23,536 nucleotides of DNA from an uncultured Collinsella sp. (lineage in GTDB: Bacteria > Actinomycetota > Coriobacteriia > Coriobacteriales > Coriobacteriaceae), in contig CAUBGU010000017.1 of NCBI GenBank assembly GCA_958435545.1, positions 1 through 23,536 of the forward strand. The letters are read 5' to 3'. Within the stretch, counting starts at the first letter, position 1. Each line of letters begins with the position of its first letter. The notes below the pieces were generated by a model, which saw nothing but the letters and a program-made list of their open reading frames with translations, ran no database searches and was not told where the DNA came from. A program made the translations under genes and the position numbers. This document shows positions 1 through 8,217 of this stretch, in pieces.

Positions 1-2533
1 CGAGCACCTGGGCCACGAAGAACGGGTCCATGACCACGCCGCTGTTGGCGATGGCCGCCGCTATCACGCAGTTTTGCATGACGGTGGTCTGCGGACCTGG
101 CGTGTGGTCCATGCCGACAGGCTGGCCGGCGCCTGCCCAGGCGGTCTCCCACTCGGTCATGAGCGAGGGGTCGGCCATGATGGAGGCCGCGGTGGTCAGG
201 TCCTGACCGAGCTTTTGGCCGTAACCAAAGGCGTTGGCAAACTGGACGAGCGAGCTGGCGCCGATCTCGTTGGCCACCTGGCCAAAGACGACGTTGGACG
301 AAACGGCAAAGGCCTGTTGCAGGCTGATGGTACCGTAGCTCTCGTTGGCGTAATTGGTGACCGGCGCGTTGCCGATATCCATGGAGCCGGGCGCCTGGTA
401 CGTGCTGGTAAGGCTGGCGGTGCCGGTTTCGAGCGCCGCGGAGAGTGTGACGACCTTAAAGGTCGAGCCCGGGGTATAGAGAGCGTCCATGGCGCGGTCG
501 TACATGGAGCCGTCCTCGCCACCGCCCGACTGCATCAGGGCATCGATGTTGGTGTTGTCATAGGTGGGCGAGCTTGCGCATGCGAGGACCGCGCCGGTGC
601 GCGGATCCATAACCACCACGGCACCCTTAAAGCCCTTGAGTGCCTGCTCGGCAGCCGTCTGGATGCGCGAGTCGATGGTGAGCTTGGCGGTGTTGCCCGG
701 TTGGTTTTGGCCCGCGAGCGACGCGAGGGCGTTGTCCCAGCTGGAGTAATCCTTGGAGCCGGTGAGCGTTTCGTTCATGACGCTCTCGACACCAGCGGTG
801 CCGTACTGCTGGCTTACATAGCCCACCACGTGAGCGGCCATGTTTCCGTTGGGGTAGGAGCGGGCGTAGGTGCCGTCTTCCTGTTGCAGCGACTCGGCCA
901 GCGTCACGCCGTCGGACGTGATGATGGAGCCGCGCTGGATGTACTTGGAGCGGGCGATGGTGTGGTTGTTGGTCGGCATGTCCTGATAGTCCTTGGCCTT
1001 GATGACCTGGACATAGGTGAGGTTGCCGATAAGGATGGCGAATAGTGCCGTAAAGGCGAGCACGGCGCGGGTCAGTCGATTGGCGAGCGCCACGCGGCCG
1101 AGCACACCGGATTCGGGCGTGTCGAGCAGGCGACGGCGCATGCGCGAGCCGGCGGAGTGGCTGCCGCGGTTGTGCGAAGACGAGGTGGCGAAGCGCGTGC
1201 CAGCCGGGGAGACCGCCGAGGCGACCTGGTCGTCGGTGATGGCGGCCATGGTGCCGGTGCCGGTGAGCTCGGCCTCGCGACCGGTTGCCTCGTCACCGGC
1301 GCGCAGCAGCAGCGCGACGATGATAAAGCTTGCCAGCAGCGAGGAGCCGCCCTGGCTCATAAAGGGCAGGGTGACGCCGGTCAGCGGGATCAGGCGGGTA
1401 ACGCCGCCAACGATCAAGAACGCCTGGAAGCTGATGGCGGCCGTAAGACCAGTGGCGCTAAAGGCGGCAAGGTCGGACTTGGCACGGGCTGCCGTGGTCA
1501 GGCCACGTACGGCAAAGAGCATAAACAGGATAAGAACGGCGCCACCGCCCAAAAGGCCCATCTCCTCGCCGATAGCCGAGAAGATAAAGTCGGACTCGAC
1601 GACGGGGATGTTGTTGGCCATGCCGTTGCCAATGCCGACGCCAACAAGGCCGCCGTCGGCCAGCGAGAAGAGGGACTGGACAATCTGGTAGCCCTGGCCC
1701 TGTGCATCCTTAAAGGGATCGGCCCAGATCTGGAAACGAACCTGGACGTGCGACAGGAACTTGTAAGCACCCACGGCCCCCACGGCCAAGAGCACAAGGC
1801 CGATGATGACATACGAGAAGCGACCCGTGGCAACGTAGAGCATCAGCAAGAAGATGGTGTAGAACAGCAAGGCCGAGCCCAGGTCACGTTCGAAGACAAC
1901 GACGAGCAGGCATACGCCCCAGACTGCGAACAGCGGCAGCAGCAGGCGCAGACGCGGAATCTTAAGACCCAAGATCTTGCGGTTGGAGATAGAGAGCAGT
2001 TCGCGGTTCTCGGCCAGGTAACCGGCTAGGAACAGCACGATAAAGACCTTGGCGAACTCGCCGGGCTGAATGGTAAAGCCGGCGATGCGAATCCACAGTT
2101 TAGAGCCCGAGATCGTGGTGCCGATAAAGATGGGCAGCATCAGCAAGATGATGCCGATGATGCCAAAGGTGTACTTGTAGCGCATGACTACGTCGAGGTT
2201 TTTGACCAGCGCAAGCGTACCTACCATCAACGCCACCGAGATAAACAGGATGACGAGCTGCGAGATGGCGAGCGTGGGCGCCAAGCGCGTCACAAACGTG
2301 ATGCCAATGCCCGAAAGAACAAAGACGATGGGCAGGATGGCCGGGTCGGCGCCGGGTGCCAGAATGCGCACGGCGATATGCGCCGCGGCGAAGGCGGCAA
2401 AGAGACCGATCGGAACGGCAAGTGTCTCAAACGAGATGGCGGCGCCTGCGGTGAGCACGTACATCGCATACAGCAGGATGACGGGGAACGCCGAGGCGAT
2501 GAGCAAGAGCAGCTCGGTGTTGCGGCGACTCAT
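1..2533 (-). CDS. FtsW/RodA (SEDS) glycosyltransferase fused to class B penicillin-binding protein, 3' end outside window
   Basis: Polymerises and cross-links peptidoglycan at the membrane. The frame is open from the ATG at 2533 to the window edge (844 codons, no stop). Residues 1-415 are a polytopic SEDS domain with QPGEFAK (156-162), WADPF (270-274), ESDFIF..GEEMG (313-326) and PFMSQGGSS (390-398). A Ser/Ala/Thr-rich linker (about 416-480) follows, then a single membrane helix (about 491-508) and a PBP ectodomain. The transpeptidase domain shows SxxK as STFK (690-693) and SxN as SSN (745-747). The KTG motif is not reached and should lie beyond the left edge. An in-frame Met at 465 (base 1141) has no Shine-Dalgarno before it, so a separate PBP start is unlikely. 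The start at 2533 lies 16 nt after the phosphatase stop and has an AGGGAG ribosome site. In mycobacteria rodA and pbpA are separate neighbours in the same order. The fusion is seen directly; coupled synthesis by one polypeptide is inferred. Confidence 0.9.
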   Translation of the reverse strand, partial: MSRRNTELLLLIASAFPVILLYAMYVLTAGAAISFETLAVPIGLFAAFAAAHIAVRILAPGADPAILPIVFVLSGIGITFVTRLAPTLAISQLVILFISVALMVGTLALVKNLDVVMRYKYTFGIIGIILLMLPIFIGTTISGSKLWIRIAGFTIQPGEFAKVFIVLFLAGYLAENRELLSISNRKILGLKIPRLRLLLPLFAVWGVCLLVVVFERDLGSALLFYTIFLLMLYVATGRFSYVIIGLVLLAVGAVGAYKFLSHVQVRFQIWADPFKDAQGQGYQIVQSLFSLADGGLVGVGIGNGMANNIPVVESDFIFSAIGEEMGLLGGGAVLILFMLFAVRGLTTAARAKSDLAAFSATGLTAAISFQAFLIVGGVTRLIPLTGVTLPFMSQGGSSLLASFIIVALLLRAGDEATGREAELTGTGTMAAITDDQVASAVSPAGTRFATSSSHNRGSHSAGSRMRRRLLDTPESGVLGRVALANRLTRAVLAFTALFAILIGNLTYVQVIKAKDYQDMPTNNHTIARSKYIQRGSIITSDGVTLAESLQQEDGTYARSYPNGNMAAHVVGYVSQQYGTAGVESVMNETLTGSKDYSSWDNALASLAGQNQPGNTAKLTIDSRIQTAAEQALKGFKGAVVVMDPRTGAVLACASSPTYDNTNIDALMQSGGGEDGSMYDRAMDALYTPGSTFKVVTLSAALETGTASLTSTYQAPGSMDIGNAPVTNYANESYGTISLQQAFAVSSNVVFGQVANEIGASSLVQFANAFGYGQKLGQDLTTAASIMADPSLMTEWETAWAGAGQPVGMDHTPGPQTTVMQNCVIAAAIANSGVVMDPFFVAQVL

Positions 2534-2549
2534 AAGCGGCACTCCCTTT

Positions 2550-4496
2550 CTAATTCTTATCGGAGGCTTCGGCCTCGGCGGACTGTTCGGCGGTATTCTC
2601 GGAATCCGATTCGGAGGTCGAACCCTGGTCGGTGTTATTGCGGATCGTTTGCGCGTCGATCACCTGACGGGTCTGCTCCTCGTCGATCTGATGGCGGTAC
2701 TTGGAGATGGTGTCCTGTGCGTCGTCGATGCTCGTCTGCTGAATACCTGCCTTAAGGCGATTTTGTGTGTCTTCGGGCAGGTCGGACAGTTTGATGGTGG
2801 TCGTGCTGTCGAGCCAGTGCAGCTTAAGGCCGAGCGGCTTGCCGGGAATGCCCCGGTAGACCGCGACGGTGTCCTTGTAGGTGCCCAGGTAGTACGAGCC
2901 GGTGATGCCTGCGTAGGCCCAGATGGCTGCCGCCAGCACAAAAGCGATGCCCAGTACGGTGGCAATGGTGATGTTGCGGCGGCGGACGCGCTTTGCCTCG
3001 CGCATGACGCCATCGTCGACCAGGTCAACGACAAGCACGGTGACGTTGTCATGCCCGCCGGCGACCAGTGCCGCGTCAACAAGGTTGTCGACGCAAATCT
3101 GCGCGGTCGAGGACTGTGTGGCGATGTTTTCGATATCGCTATCGGGAATCATGCTCGAAAGACCGTCCGAGCACAGGATCAGGCGGTCGCCTTCCTCGAT
3201 ATGCAGGGTAAAGTGGTCGGCATACATGGCGGGATCCGAGCCCAGCGCGCGGGTGATGACTGAGCGGTTGGGGTGGACGCGAGCCTCGTCTGCCGTAATT
3301 TCGCCGGCGTCCACGAGCTCCTCCACATAGGAGTGGTCGCGGGTCACGCGGATGAGCGTGCCCTCGTGGAGCAGATAGGCGCGCGAGTCGCCCACGTGGG
3401 CGATGGCGAGCATGTCGTTTTCGATATAGGCGCAGGTTGCCGTGCAGCCCATGCCGGGCTTGCCAAGCCCGTTGAGCGCAGCCTCGATGACCGCGGCGTT
3501 TGCAGCTTCGACGGCGGCCGCCAGTCGTGCGGCGTCGGCTGCCTGCGGCGCTGTCTTGGCAATGGTCTCGACGGCGATGGAGGAGGCTACCTCACCGGCG
3601 GCGTGGCCGCCCATGCCGTCGCATACGCAAAAGAGCGGCGATTGCACCAGATAGGAGTCTTCGTTATGCGGGCGCACACAGCCAACATCGGAGCGGGCGC
3701 CCCACATGAGCTGCGTGGTCGTGCCGGCGTCGTAGGTCGAGTCAGTCTCGATGCGCTCGTCGGTCAGCGGCTCAAAACTCATGGTCGAGCCGGGGTCCTT
3801 AAGCTTGGCCTCCACGGCGGCAACGTCAATCTCGGCCGTATCGCCGGGCGAGACGGTGTCGGCATCGTTGCTCGGGTCGTTGACGTTGGGCGTGGCGGGC
3901 TCTTCGGTTGTACGGTCGACAGGCTCGTCGTCTTGCGGGGCGACGGCTGCAGACTCGGGCGTCGCGAAGTGCGCGGGCGCGGGCGTGCCGTGGGATTGGG
4001 AGACATCCTCCGTCGTTGCTGCGGGTACGTCTTCGGTTACAGACTGCATGGCTTCGGGCGCCGATGCGTCCGCGGGGGAGGGCGCCGCCGCGGGTTCCGG
4101 TGCAGATGCGGACTCGGGCGCTGCGGCGGGTGCCGGCGCTACGGGAAACACCGGTGCCGCGGGCTCGGGAGCCGCAAATACCGCGGAGCTCTCGGTAATC
4201 GCCGTGGCGACGGGTTCGGCAAAGTGAGCCGGCGCGGGCATGTCTTGCGGGACCGCGGGCTGCTCGGCAGCGGCGTGCACGCCGATGGGGGCGGTGCCGC
4301 CGTCAGCGTTGTCCTCGGCATCCTCGTCGTCGGTCAGCGTCGGATATTCTTGCGTTACATGCGAAAGAGGCAGGGAGAACACAGTGTCCTCGGGCTCCAC
4401 GGGCGCAGGGCCCGTCGGGGCGGCATGAGCCGGCGCGGCCGCGGGGGCGGCCGACGTCTCTGGCATGGTTGCGGACTTGTTCTCCTCGTCGATCAT
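2550..4496 (-). CDS. pstP: PP2C-family Ser/Thr phosphatase, PstP-like, membrane anchored
   Basis: Removes phosphate from Ser/Thr on kinase substrates, and on kinases in the known PstP family. Residues 1-238 are a low-complexity Ala/Pro/Glu-rich extension containing PAPAHFAEP (87-95) and PAPAHFATP (172-180). The PP2C domain spans about 265-495, with metal-binding motifs RPHNED (275-280), DGMGGH (293-298), GDSR (369-372), SDG (443-445) and HDN (482-484). One membrane helix (about 508-532) follows an Arg/Lys-rich stretch, then a ~115-residue outer tail rich in Asp/Glu/Ser. Mycobacterial PstP starts directly with the phosphatase domain, so the N-terminal extension is unusual. A secondary in-frame Met at residue 239 (base 3782) would give a conventional protein, but its nearest purine-rich tract is about 13 nt away. 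The ATG at 4496 overlaps the fhaB stop (ATGA), which supports the long form. Confidence 0.93.
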   Translation of the reverse strand: MIDEENKSATMPETSAAPAAAPAHAAPTGPAPVEPEDTVFSLPLSHVTQEYPTLTDDEDAEDNADGGTAPIGVHAAAEQPAVPQDMPAPAHFAEPVATAITESSAVFAAPEPAAPVFPVAPAPAAAPESASAPEPAAAPSPADASAPEAMQSVTEDVPAATTEDVSQSHGTPAPAHFATPESAAVAPQDDEPVDRTTEEPATPNVNDPSNDADTVSPGDTAEIDVAAVEAKLKDPGSTMSFEPLTDERIETDSTYDAGTTTQLMWGARSDVGCVRPHNEDSYLVQSPLFCVCDGMGGHAAGEVASSIAVETIAKTAPQAADAARLAAAVEAANAAVIEAALNGLGKPGMGCTATCAYIENDMLAIAHVGDSRAYLLHEGTLIRVTRDHSYVEELVDAGEITADEARVHPNRSVITRALGSDPAMYADHFTLHIEEGDRLILCSDGLSSMIPDSDIENIATQSSTAQICVDNLVDAALVAGGHDNVTVLVVDLVDDGVMREAKRVRRRNITIATVLGIAFVLAAAIWAYAGITGSYYLGTYKDTVAVYRGIPGKPLGLKLHWLDSTTTIKLSDLPEDTQNRLKAGIQQTSIDDAQDTISKYRHQIDEEQTRQVIDAQTIRNNTDQGSTSESDSENTAEQSAEAEASDKN

Positions 4497-4909
4497 CGAC
4501 GGTTCACCTTCATGACCACGTCGCCAATCTGGACTTCGTCGCCCTCGCGCAGCGTTGCGGGCTCCACCAGCTGGCGGCCGTTGACGAGCGTGCCGTTAAG
4601 CGAGTTGAGGTCCTCGATAATAAGTGCCGGGCCCTGCAGCGAAAAACGCGCATGCGAGGCCGAGACAAACGGTTCGTTAATGCAGATGTCCGACGACGGC
4701 GAACGGCCGACGATGACGGGGCCGAGCATATCCACGTGGATGCCGCGGATGCCGCGCGGGCCCTTGTCCACATCGATCGTCCAGATGGCCGAGTCGCGGC
4801 GTTGACCGCGGACGAGCCCCACGCCGGTCTTCATGACGGCAAACAGGAAGATATAGAGCAGGACGACCAGGACGATGCGGCCTGCAAACAGGACGATATC
4901 GATGTTCAT
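4493..4909 (-). CDS. fhaB: FHA-domain membrane protein, FhaB-like
   Basis: A 138-residue phosphothreonine-binding protein. An N-terminal membrane helix (about 6-30) is followed by one FHA domain (about 65-136) with the hallmarks GRSPSSD (GR-S core), SASHAR (S-x-x-H) and NSLNGT (N-G-T). Length and layout match mycobacterial FhaB (FipA), which links the kinases to division proteins. The ATG at 4909 sits 6 nt after the fhaA stop with AGGGGA about 9 nt upstream inside the fhaA end. Its stop overlaps the phosphatase start by 3 nt, implying translational coupling. The partner that it binds cannot be read from sequence; a phosphorylated kinase or the SEDS-PBP fusion next door is a reasonable inference. 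Confidence 0.93.
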   Translation of the reverse strand: MNIDIVLFAGRIVLVVLLYIFLFAVMKTGVGLVRGQRRDSAIWTIDVDKGPRGIRGIHVDMLGPVIVGRSPSSDICINEPFVSASHARFSLQGPALIIEDLNSLNGTLVNGRQLVEPATLREGDEVQIGDVVMKVNRR

Positions 4910-4915
4910 AAGCGA

Positions 4916-5926
4916 CTATCCCCTAAATTCGAACGTGCTCAGGCCAAACGTCAGCAGGTCGCCGTTGCGCAGCGGGCAGCGCGTGATGCGGCGGTTGTTG
5001 ACGAGCGTGCCATTGGTGGAGTTGAGGTCCTCGATCGACCAGTCCGAGCCGGTAAAGGTGAGCTGGGCATGACGGCGCGACACGTTGGGGTCGCGCAGGG
5101 CGATGTCGGAAACCGAGCGCTCGCGACCGATGGTCACCTGTGCGGAGGTGATGGCGTGGCTCTCGCCGCTCACGACGTCGACGAGCTGGGCGAGCGGACG
5201 CTGCGGGGCGCGAGAGCTTGCCATGTTGGAGGCGATGCTGGCTGCGGCGCCAAGGCCAGCGGCGGCGCCGGTCGCGGCGGCTCCGCCCATGCCGGCAAGC
5301 GCGTCGCGCGAGACGGTTTGGGGCACGGGAATGGGTGCGGCGGCAGGGTCGGGCATATTGGGCGCAAAGGGGTCGGCCACGGCAAGCGGGTCGGGAGTGG
5401 CAGCACGAGGTGCCGGCTGCTGCTGCGGCATAGCAGCGGGGTGTTGCTGCGGAGCGGCAAACTGCTGCTGGCCGGCGCGCGGGGCGCTGGCGGCACGGCT
5501 CGCGGCCGAGTTGTTCTGGCCCAGGCCGTTTTGGTAGGCGCGCTCTTCCTCGTACAGGCGACCGAGCGTGGGGGCATCGACGTTCTCGGCAAAGACCGAG
5601 AACTTGCCGCCGCGCAGCTGCGGGTCGATCATAAAGCGAACGAGGGGCTCGCCGACAAAGACGTAGCGGCGCTTTTCGGCCTGCGCTTTCACAAACTCGC
5701 GGACCTCGCGCGAAAGCTCGGGATAGAACGGGGCGAGCATGGGATCGTCGTCGGCGGCAATCAGGATGGTATAGAGCGCCGGCGCGGTGTTGACGCCGTT
5801 GATCACCAGAGTCTGATCCTCCATGTCGCGAGCGGCCTGCTTGGCAAGCTTCTTAAAGGAGAACGGGGCACGGGTGGCACCGAAGATGCCGGCCACGTGG
5901 TCCTCGAAGATGTTCAGGAAGTTCAC
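4916..5926 (-). CDS. fhaA: FhaA-like protein: DUF3662 domain plus C-terminal FHA
   Basis: A 336-residue cytoplasmic phosphothreonine adaptor. Residues 1-117 match the FhaA N-terminal domain (DUF3662), beginning MNFLNIFEDHVAGIFG. Residues 118-245 are a flexible Ala/Gln/Pro linker, and 246-334 form an FHA domain with IGRERS, NVSRRHAQ and NSTNGT. No membrane helix is seen. In mycobacteria FhaA binds the phosphorylated pseudokinase domain of MviN and restrains peptidoglycan synthesis; the same role here is inferred from order and architecture. The start codon is GTG at 5926, overlapping the kinase stop (GTGA). The first residues (MNFL) are family-typical, which supports this start. Confidence 0.93.
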   Translation of the reverse strand: MNFLNIFEDHVAGIFGATRAPFSFKKLAKQAARDMEDQTLVINGVNTAPALYTILIAADDDPMLAPFYPELSREVREFVKAQAEKRRYVFVGEPLVRFMIDPQLRGGKFSVFAENVDAPTLGRLYEEERAYQNGLGQNNSAASRAASAPRAGQQQFAAPQQHPAAMPQQQPAPRAATPDPLAVADPFAPNMPDPAAAPIPVPQTVSRDALAGMGGAAATGAAAGLGAAASIASNMASSRAPQRPLAQLVDVVSGESHAITSAQVTIGRERSVSDIALRDPNVSRRHAQLTFTGSDWSIEDLNSTNGTLVNNRRITRCPLRNGDLLTFGLSTFEFRG

Positions 5927-7776
5927 GAAAGATCACTCTCCGTATAGGTTCTTTGGTATCCGAGCAAATAAAGGCATATCCCGACGATTATAGAGGATAG
6001 GATTCCCGTAACCGCCGCCTTGGCGACGACCGGGCCCGCAAGGCTGGCAATTTCCATATGGTGTGCAAGACAAAACGATACGGCCGAGCCGATGCCGGCG
6101 ACGGCAATTGCGACGATGGCGGCAAGGTTCGATCCCTGCTCGGCGCGCTTGGCATGAGCATTGAGCAGCAGCGATGTTGCCGCGGCTGTTGCTGCAACCA
6201 GCACGATTGCAGCGAGAAGGAGCGCGTCTCCCAGCGCTGCGGCGACATTGCTAAGCCCCAGTACGCCTCCCGCAGAGAGAGCCGCTGCAGCAAGGCGGGC
6301 AAAGAGTGCGCCCATGCCCGTGGCTGCCGCGGCGCTTGCCGGGCCGAGCCAAAACGCCGCGATGCTCGCGGCGGCTCCGGCGGCAAGGAGGGCGTCGCCG
6401 GTGAGGCAGCCCAGCGCAAGCGCGCAGGTGAGCGTCGTGCTCGCAGCTGCCTCGGTGCGGCCCCAGGCGATCCACCAACCGGACATGGTGGCGGCAAAGA
6501 GCACCGCGACGGGCAGCATCGACAGGATGCCCTGCGCCTGCATGGTGGCGTTGGCCATGAGCACCAAAAAGCCCACGGTCGAGATGGCCGAGCCGATCTG
6601 CGGGGCCAGGCCGGCTGCCGCACCGATCGCGATGGCCGCCACGACCAGCCCGGGAAGCGCCGCGACGCCGGCTGTCTGCATAAGCAAAAAGCTAAAGGCT
6701 CCGCATGAGAGCGCTGAGATGCCGCGCATGGTGTAGTTGCGCGCGTGGCTCCAGCGCGAGCCCGCCCAACCAAGCGCGGGGTCGATCTCGACGGTGTCAT
6801 CTTCGTAGGGTAGCGACTCCATATCGTCTGCCGCGCACTCGTCATCTGAAAGTTCGCCCACCATCTGCTCCAAGCTGCGACGGCCTTCGCGCACGCTTCC
6901 TAAGCCGGCAAGGAGTCGGTCGCAGAATGCCTCAATGCTATCGGGGCGGTCTTGCGGCATGGGGGAGAGAGCGCTCATGAGCGCCGCCTCGGCCCCCGGG
7001 GGAAAGTGAGGGATCAGTTCGCTGGGATAGGTGGCGCCGCCGATGATGCGGTCGAGCGAGTCGGCAGGCGTGGCCGCCATAAAGGGGGCACTGCCGCACA
7101 GGCCCTCGTAGATCACGCAGGCAAGGGCAAAGACATCGGCACGTTCGTCGACCGTGCCGGTCTCGATATCGAGCTGCTCGGGCGGCATGTAGCCGATGGT
7201 GCCGCCGCGCGATCCGCCAAAGCCGCCGGCGGACGACAGCCGCGCCATGCCAAAGTCGGTGAGCTTTACATTGCCCGAATGGTCGATAAGCACATTGGCG
7301 GGCTTTATGTCCAGATGAAGCACGCCGTTTGCATGGGCAAAGGTGAGTGCCTGACCCAGCGCGTCGGCAATGGCCGCGGCCTCGTCAAAGGTGAGCGAGT
7401 GGCCGTCCACGCGATGCAAAAACTCGGCCAACGACATACCGTCGACATACTCCATAACCAGGTAGGCATAGGCGGTGTCGTGCGTAAAGTCGATAACCTG
7501 CACGATATTGGGATGTTGAAGCATGGCGGCGGTATGCGCCTCGCGCAGCACGTCCATGATGTCGCTGGCGGGCATGCCGGCGCCGTTGATAAGGGGGATG
7601 CGCTTAATGGCCACGCGACGGCGCAGATGCGTGTCGCGGCAAATCTCGATGGAGCCAAAACCGCCGGTCGCAAGCGTCTCGAGCGGCTGGTACCGCTTGA
7701 GCAGCTCGCGAGAGCTAGTGCCCTCCAAGGGAACGTCCGGCGAGAACCGGGCGGTATGTTGCGAGAAAAGCGGCAT
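5923..7776 (-). CDS. Ser/Thr protein kinase with polytopic C-terminal membrane domain, non-RD type
   Basis: First gene of the operon, 617 residues from the ATG at 7776. That ATG has GAGGG 6 nt upstream; a TTG two codons earlier has no spacing to the same site. Numbering below is from the TTG form (subtract 2). The kinase domain covers about 31-290: glycine loop ATGGFGS (38-44), catalytic Lys in VAIK (60), Glu 81 in helix C, catalytic loop HLDIKPAN (156-163), DFG (176-178) and MPPE (199-202). Asp, Lys and Asn of the catalytic loop are present, so activity is expected. The usual HRD Arg is Leu, which makes it a non-RD kinase less dependent on activation-loop phosphorylation. After an acidic juxtamembrane segment (about 310-335), residues about 353-608 form roughly eight to ten membrane helices. 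No PASTA repeats follow, unlike PknB. What the membrane part senses is unknown. Confidence 0.9.
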   Translation of the reverse strand: MPLFSQHTARFSPDVPLEGTSSRELLKRYQPLETLATGGFGSIEICRDTHLRRRVAIKRIPLINGAGMPASDIMDVLREAHTAAMLQHPNIVQVIDFTHDTAYAYLVMEYVDGMSLAEFLHRVDGHSLTFDEAAAIADALGQALTFAHANGVLHLDIKPANVLIDHSGNVKLTDFGMARLSSAGGFGGSRGGTIGYMPPEQLDIETGTVDERADVFALACVIYEGLCGSAPFMAATPADSLDRIIGGATYPSELIPHFPPGAEAALMSALSPMPQDRPDSIEAFCDRLLAGLGSVREGRRSLEQMVGELSDDECAADDMESLPYEDDTVEIDPALGWAGSRWSHARNYTMRGISALSCGAFSFLLMQTAGVAALPGLVVAAIAIGAAAGLAPQIGSAISTVGFLVLMANATMQAQGILSMLPVAVLFAATMSGWWIAWGRTEAAASTTLTCALALGCLTGDALLAAGAAASIAAFWLGPASAAAATGMGALFARLAAAALSAGGVLGLSNVAAALGDALLLAAIVLVAATAAATSLLLNAHAKRAEQGSNLAAIVAIAVAGIGSAVSFCLAHHMEIASLAGPVVAKAAVTGILSSIIVGICLYLLGYQRTYTESDLS

Positions 7777-7856
7777 GGCCAACCCTCGTGCGTTTAAAGT
7801 TCGTTTGCGAGCGGCGGGCGCGGGGCCGAGCCGTTCGCGGTGGCATAGATGCTGCT

Positions 7857-7862
7857 AGTGTA
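7857..7862 (-). promoter_or_regulatory. Possible -10 box for the kinase-fha-phosphatase-SEDS operon
   Basis: On the minus strand TACACT lies about 80 nt upstream of the kinase start. No convincing -35 is seen 16-19 nt further upstream. The only support is position and the match to the -10 consensus. Confidence 0.25.
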
Positions 7863-7936
7863 GCACGCTCAGGCGGATGGCGAGGATGGCGGGATGCGAG
7901 GCTGCCTGTCTGGCTTGGCCTTCGTCTCGACCCATC

Positions 7937-8080
7937 CGGAAAGCGCGCCCCAGTTTGCGGCCAAATACTGGGACACGCTTTCCGAATGGGGTGTGCTGCG
8001 GAAACTGCGTCCCAGAATATTGACTCAGAACGGGATACAGTTTCCAGATCGACGCTCAAAAGGAAACCGCATCCCGCTTT
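7937..8080. repeat. Array of five alternating copies of a ~20-nt repeat (core GGAAA..G..CCC)
   Basis: Copies: 7937-7956 (+), 7963-7984 (-), 7999-8021 (+), 8026-8045 (-) and 8061-8080 (+). In the plus sense they read close to CGGAAACTGCGTCCCAG, with variants CGGAAAGCGTGTCCCAG and GGAAACCGCATCCCG. Neighbouring copies in opposite orientation can fold into two long imperfect hairpins (copies 1/2 and 3/4). Copy 5 continues into a short stem CCCGC/GCGGG (8073-8088). The array sits between divergent genes, so it is not placed as a terminator. The rest of this 440-bp gap (7777-7936 and 8089-8192) shows only the weak promoter elements listed; the ORFs there have no family signal. Confidence 0.75.
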
Positions 8081-8192
8081 GATGCGGGGACTGCGGACAA
8101 AAGCTGAACCGTGATCTGGCTCGGATTGGAGTTCGCCTGAATCGTTGATGCTGGCTGGTGTGGGCGTGGAGATAAACGAGCAGCCCGAGCGA

Positions 8193-8213
8193 TATAATGA
8201 CACGCTATGGAGG
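8193..8213 (+). promoter_or_regulatory. -10 box and ribosome site of the tandem LuxR regulator
   Basis: A perfect TATAAT occupies 8193-8198, and GGAGG (8209-8213) precedes the ATG at 8218 by 4 nt. The leader would be only about 12 nt. The hexamer overlaps the upstream in-frame ATG at 8197, which argues against that codon as the start. No good -35 is visible, so activator dependence is possible. Confidence 0.5.
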
Positions 8214-8217
8214 TCAT

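Noticed and set aside
74..1045. Long plus-strand open frame
   Set aside because: It is the opposite-strand shadow of the PBP part of the fusion, which shows SxxK and SxN motifs in the minus frame; no family signal on plus.
3273..4805. 510-codon plus-strand frame rich in Gly, Arg and Val
   Set aside because: Antisense to the phosphatase and fhaB; composition is what high-GC coding DNA gives on the reverse strand.
6128..6150. tRNA-like T-loop sequence (GGTTCGATCCC)
   Set aside because: Lies inside the kinase coding region; no acceptor, D or anticodon arms fit around it.
8197..8217. Upstream ATG at 8197 as start of the LuxR regulator
   Set aside because: It overlaps the TATAAT -10 box and lacks a ribosome site; the ATG at 8218 has GGAGG.
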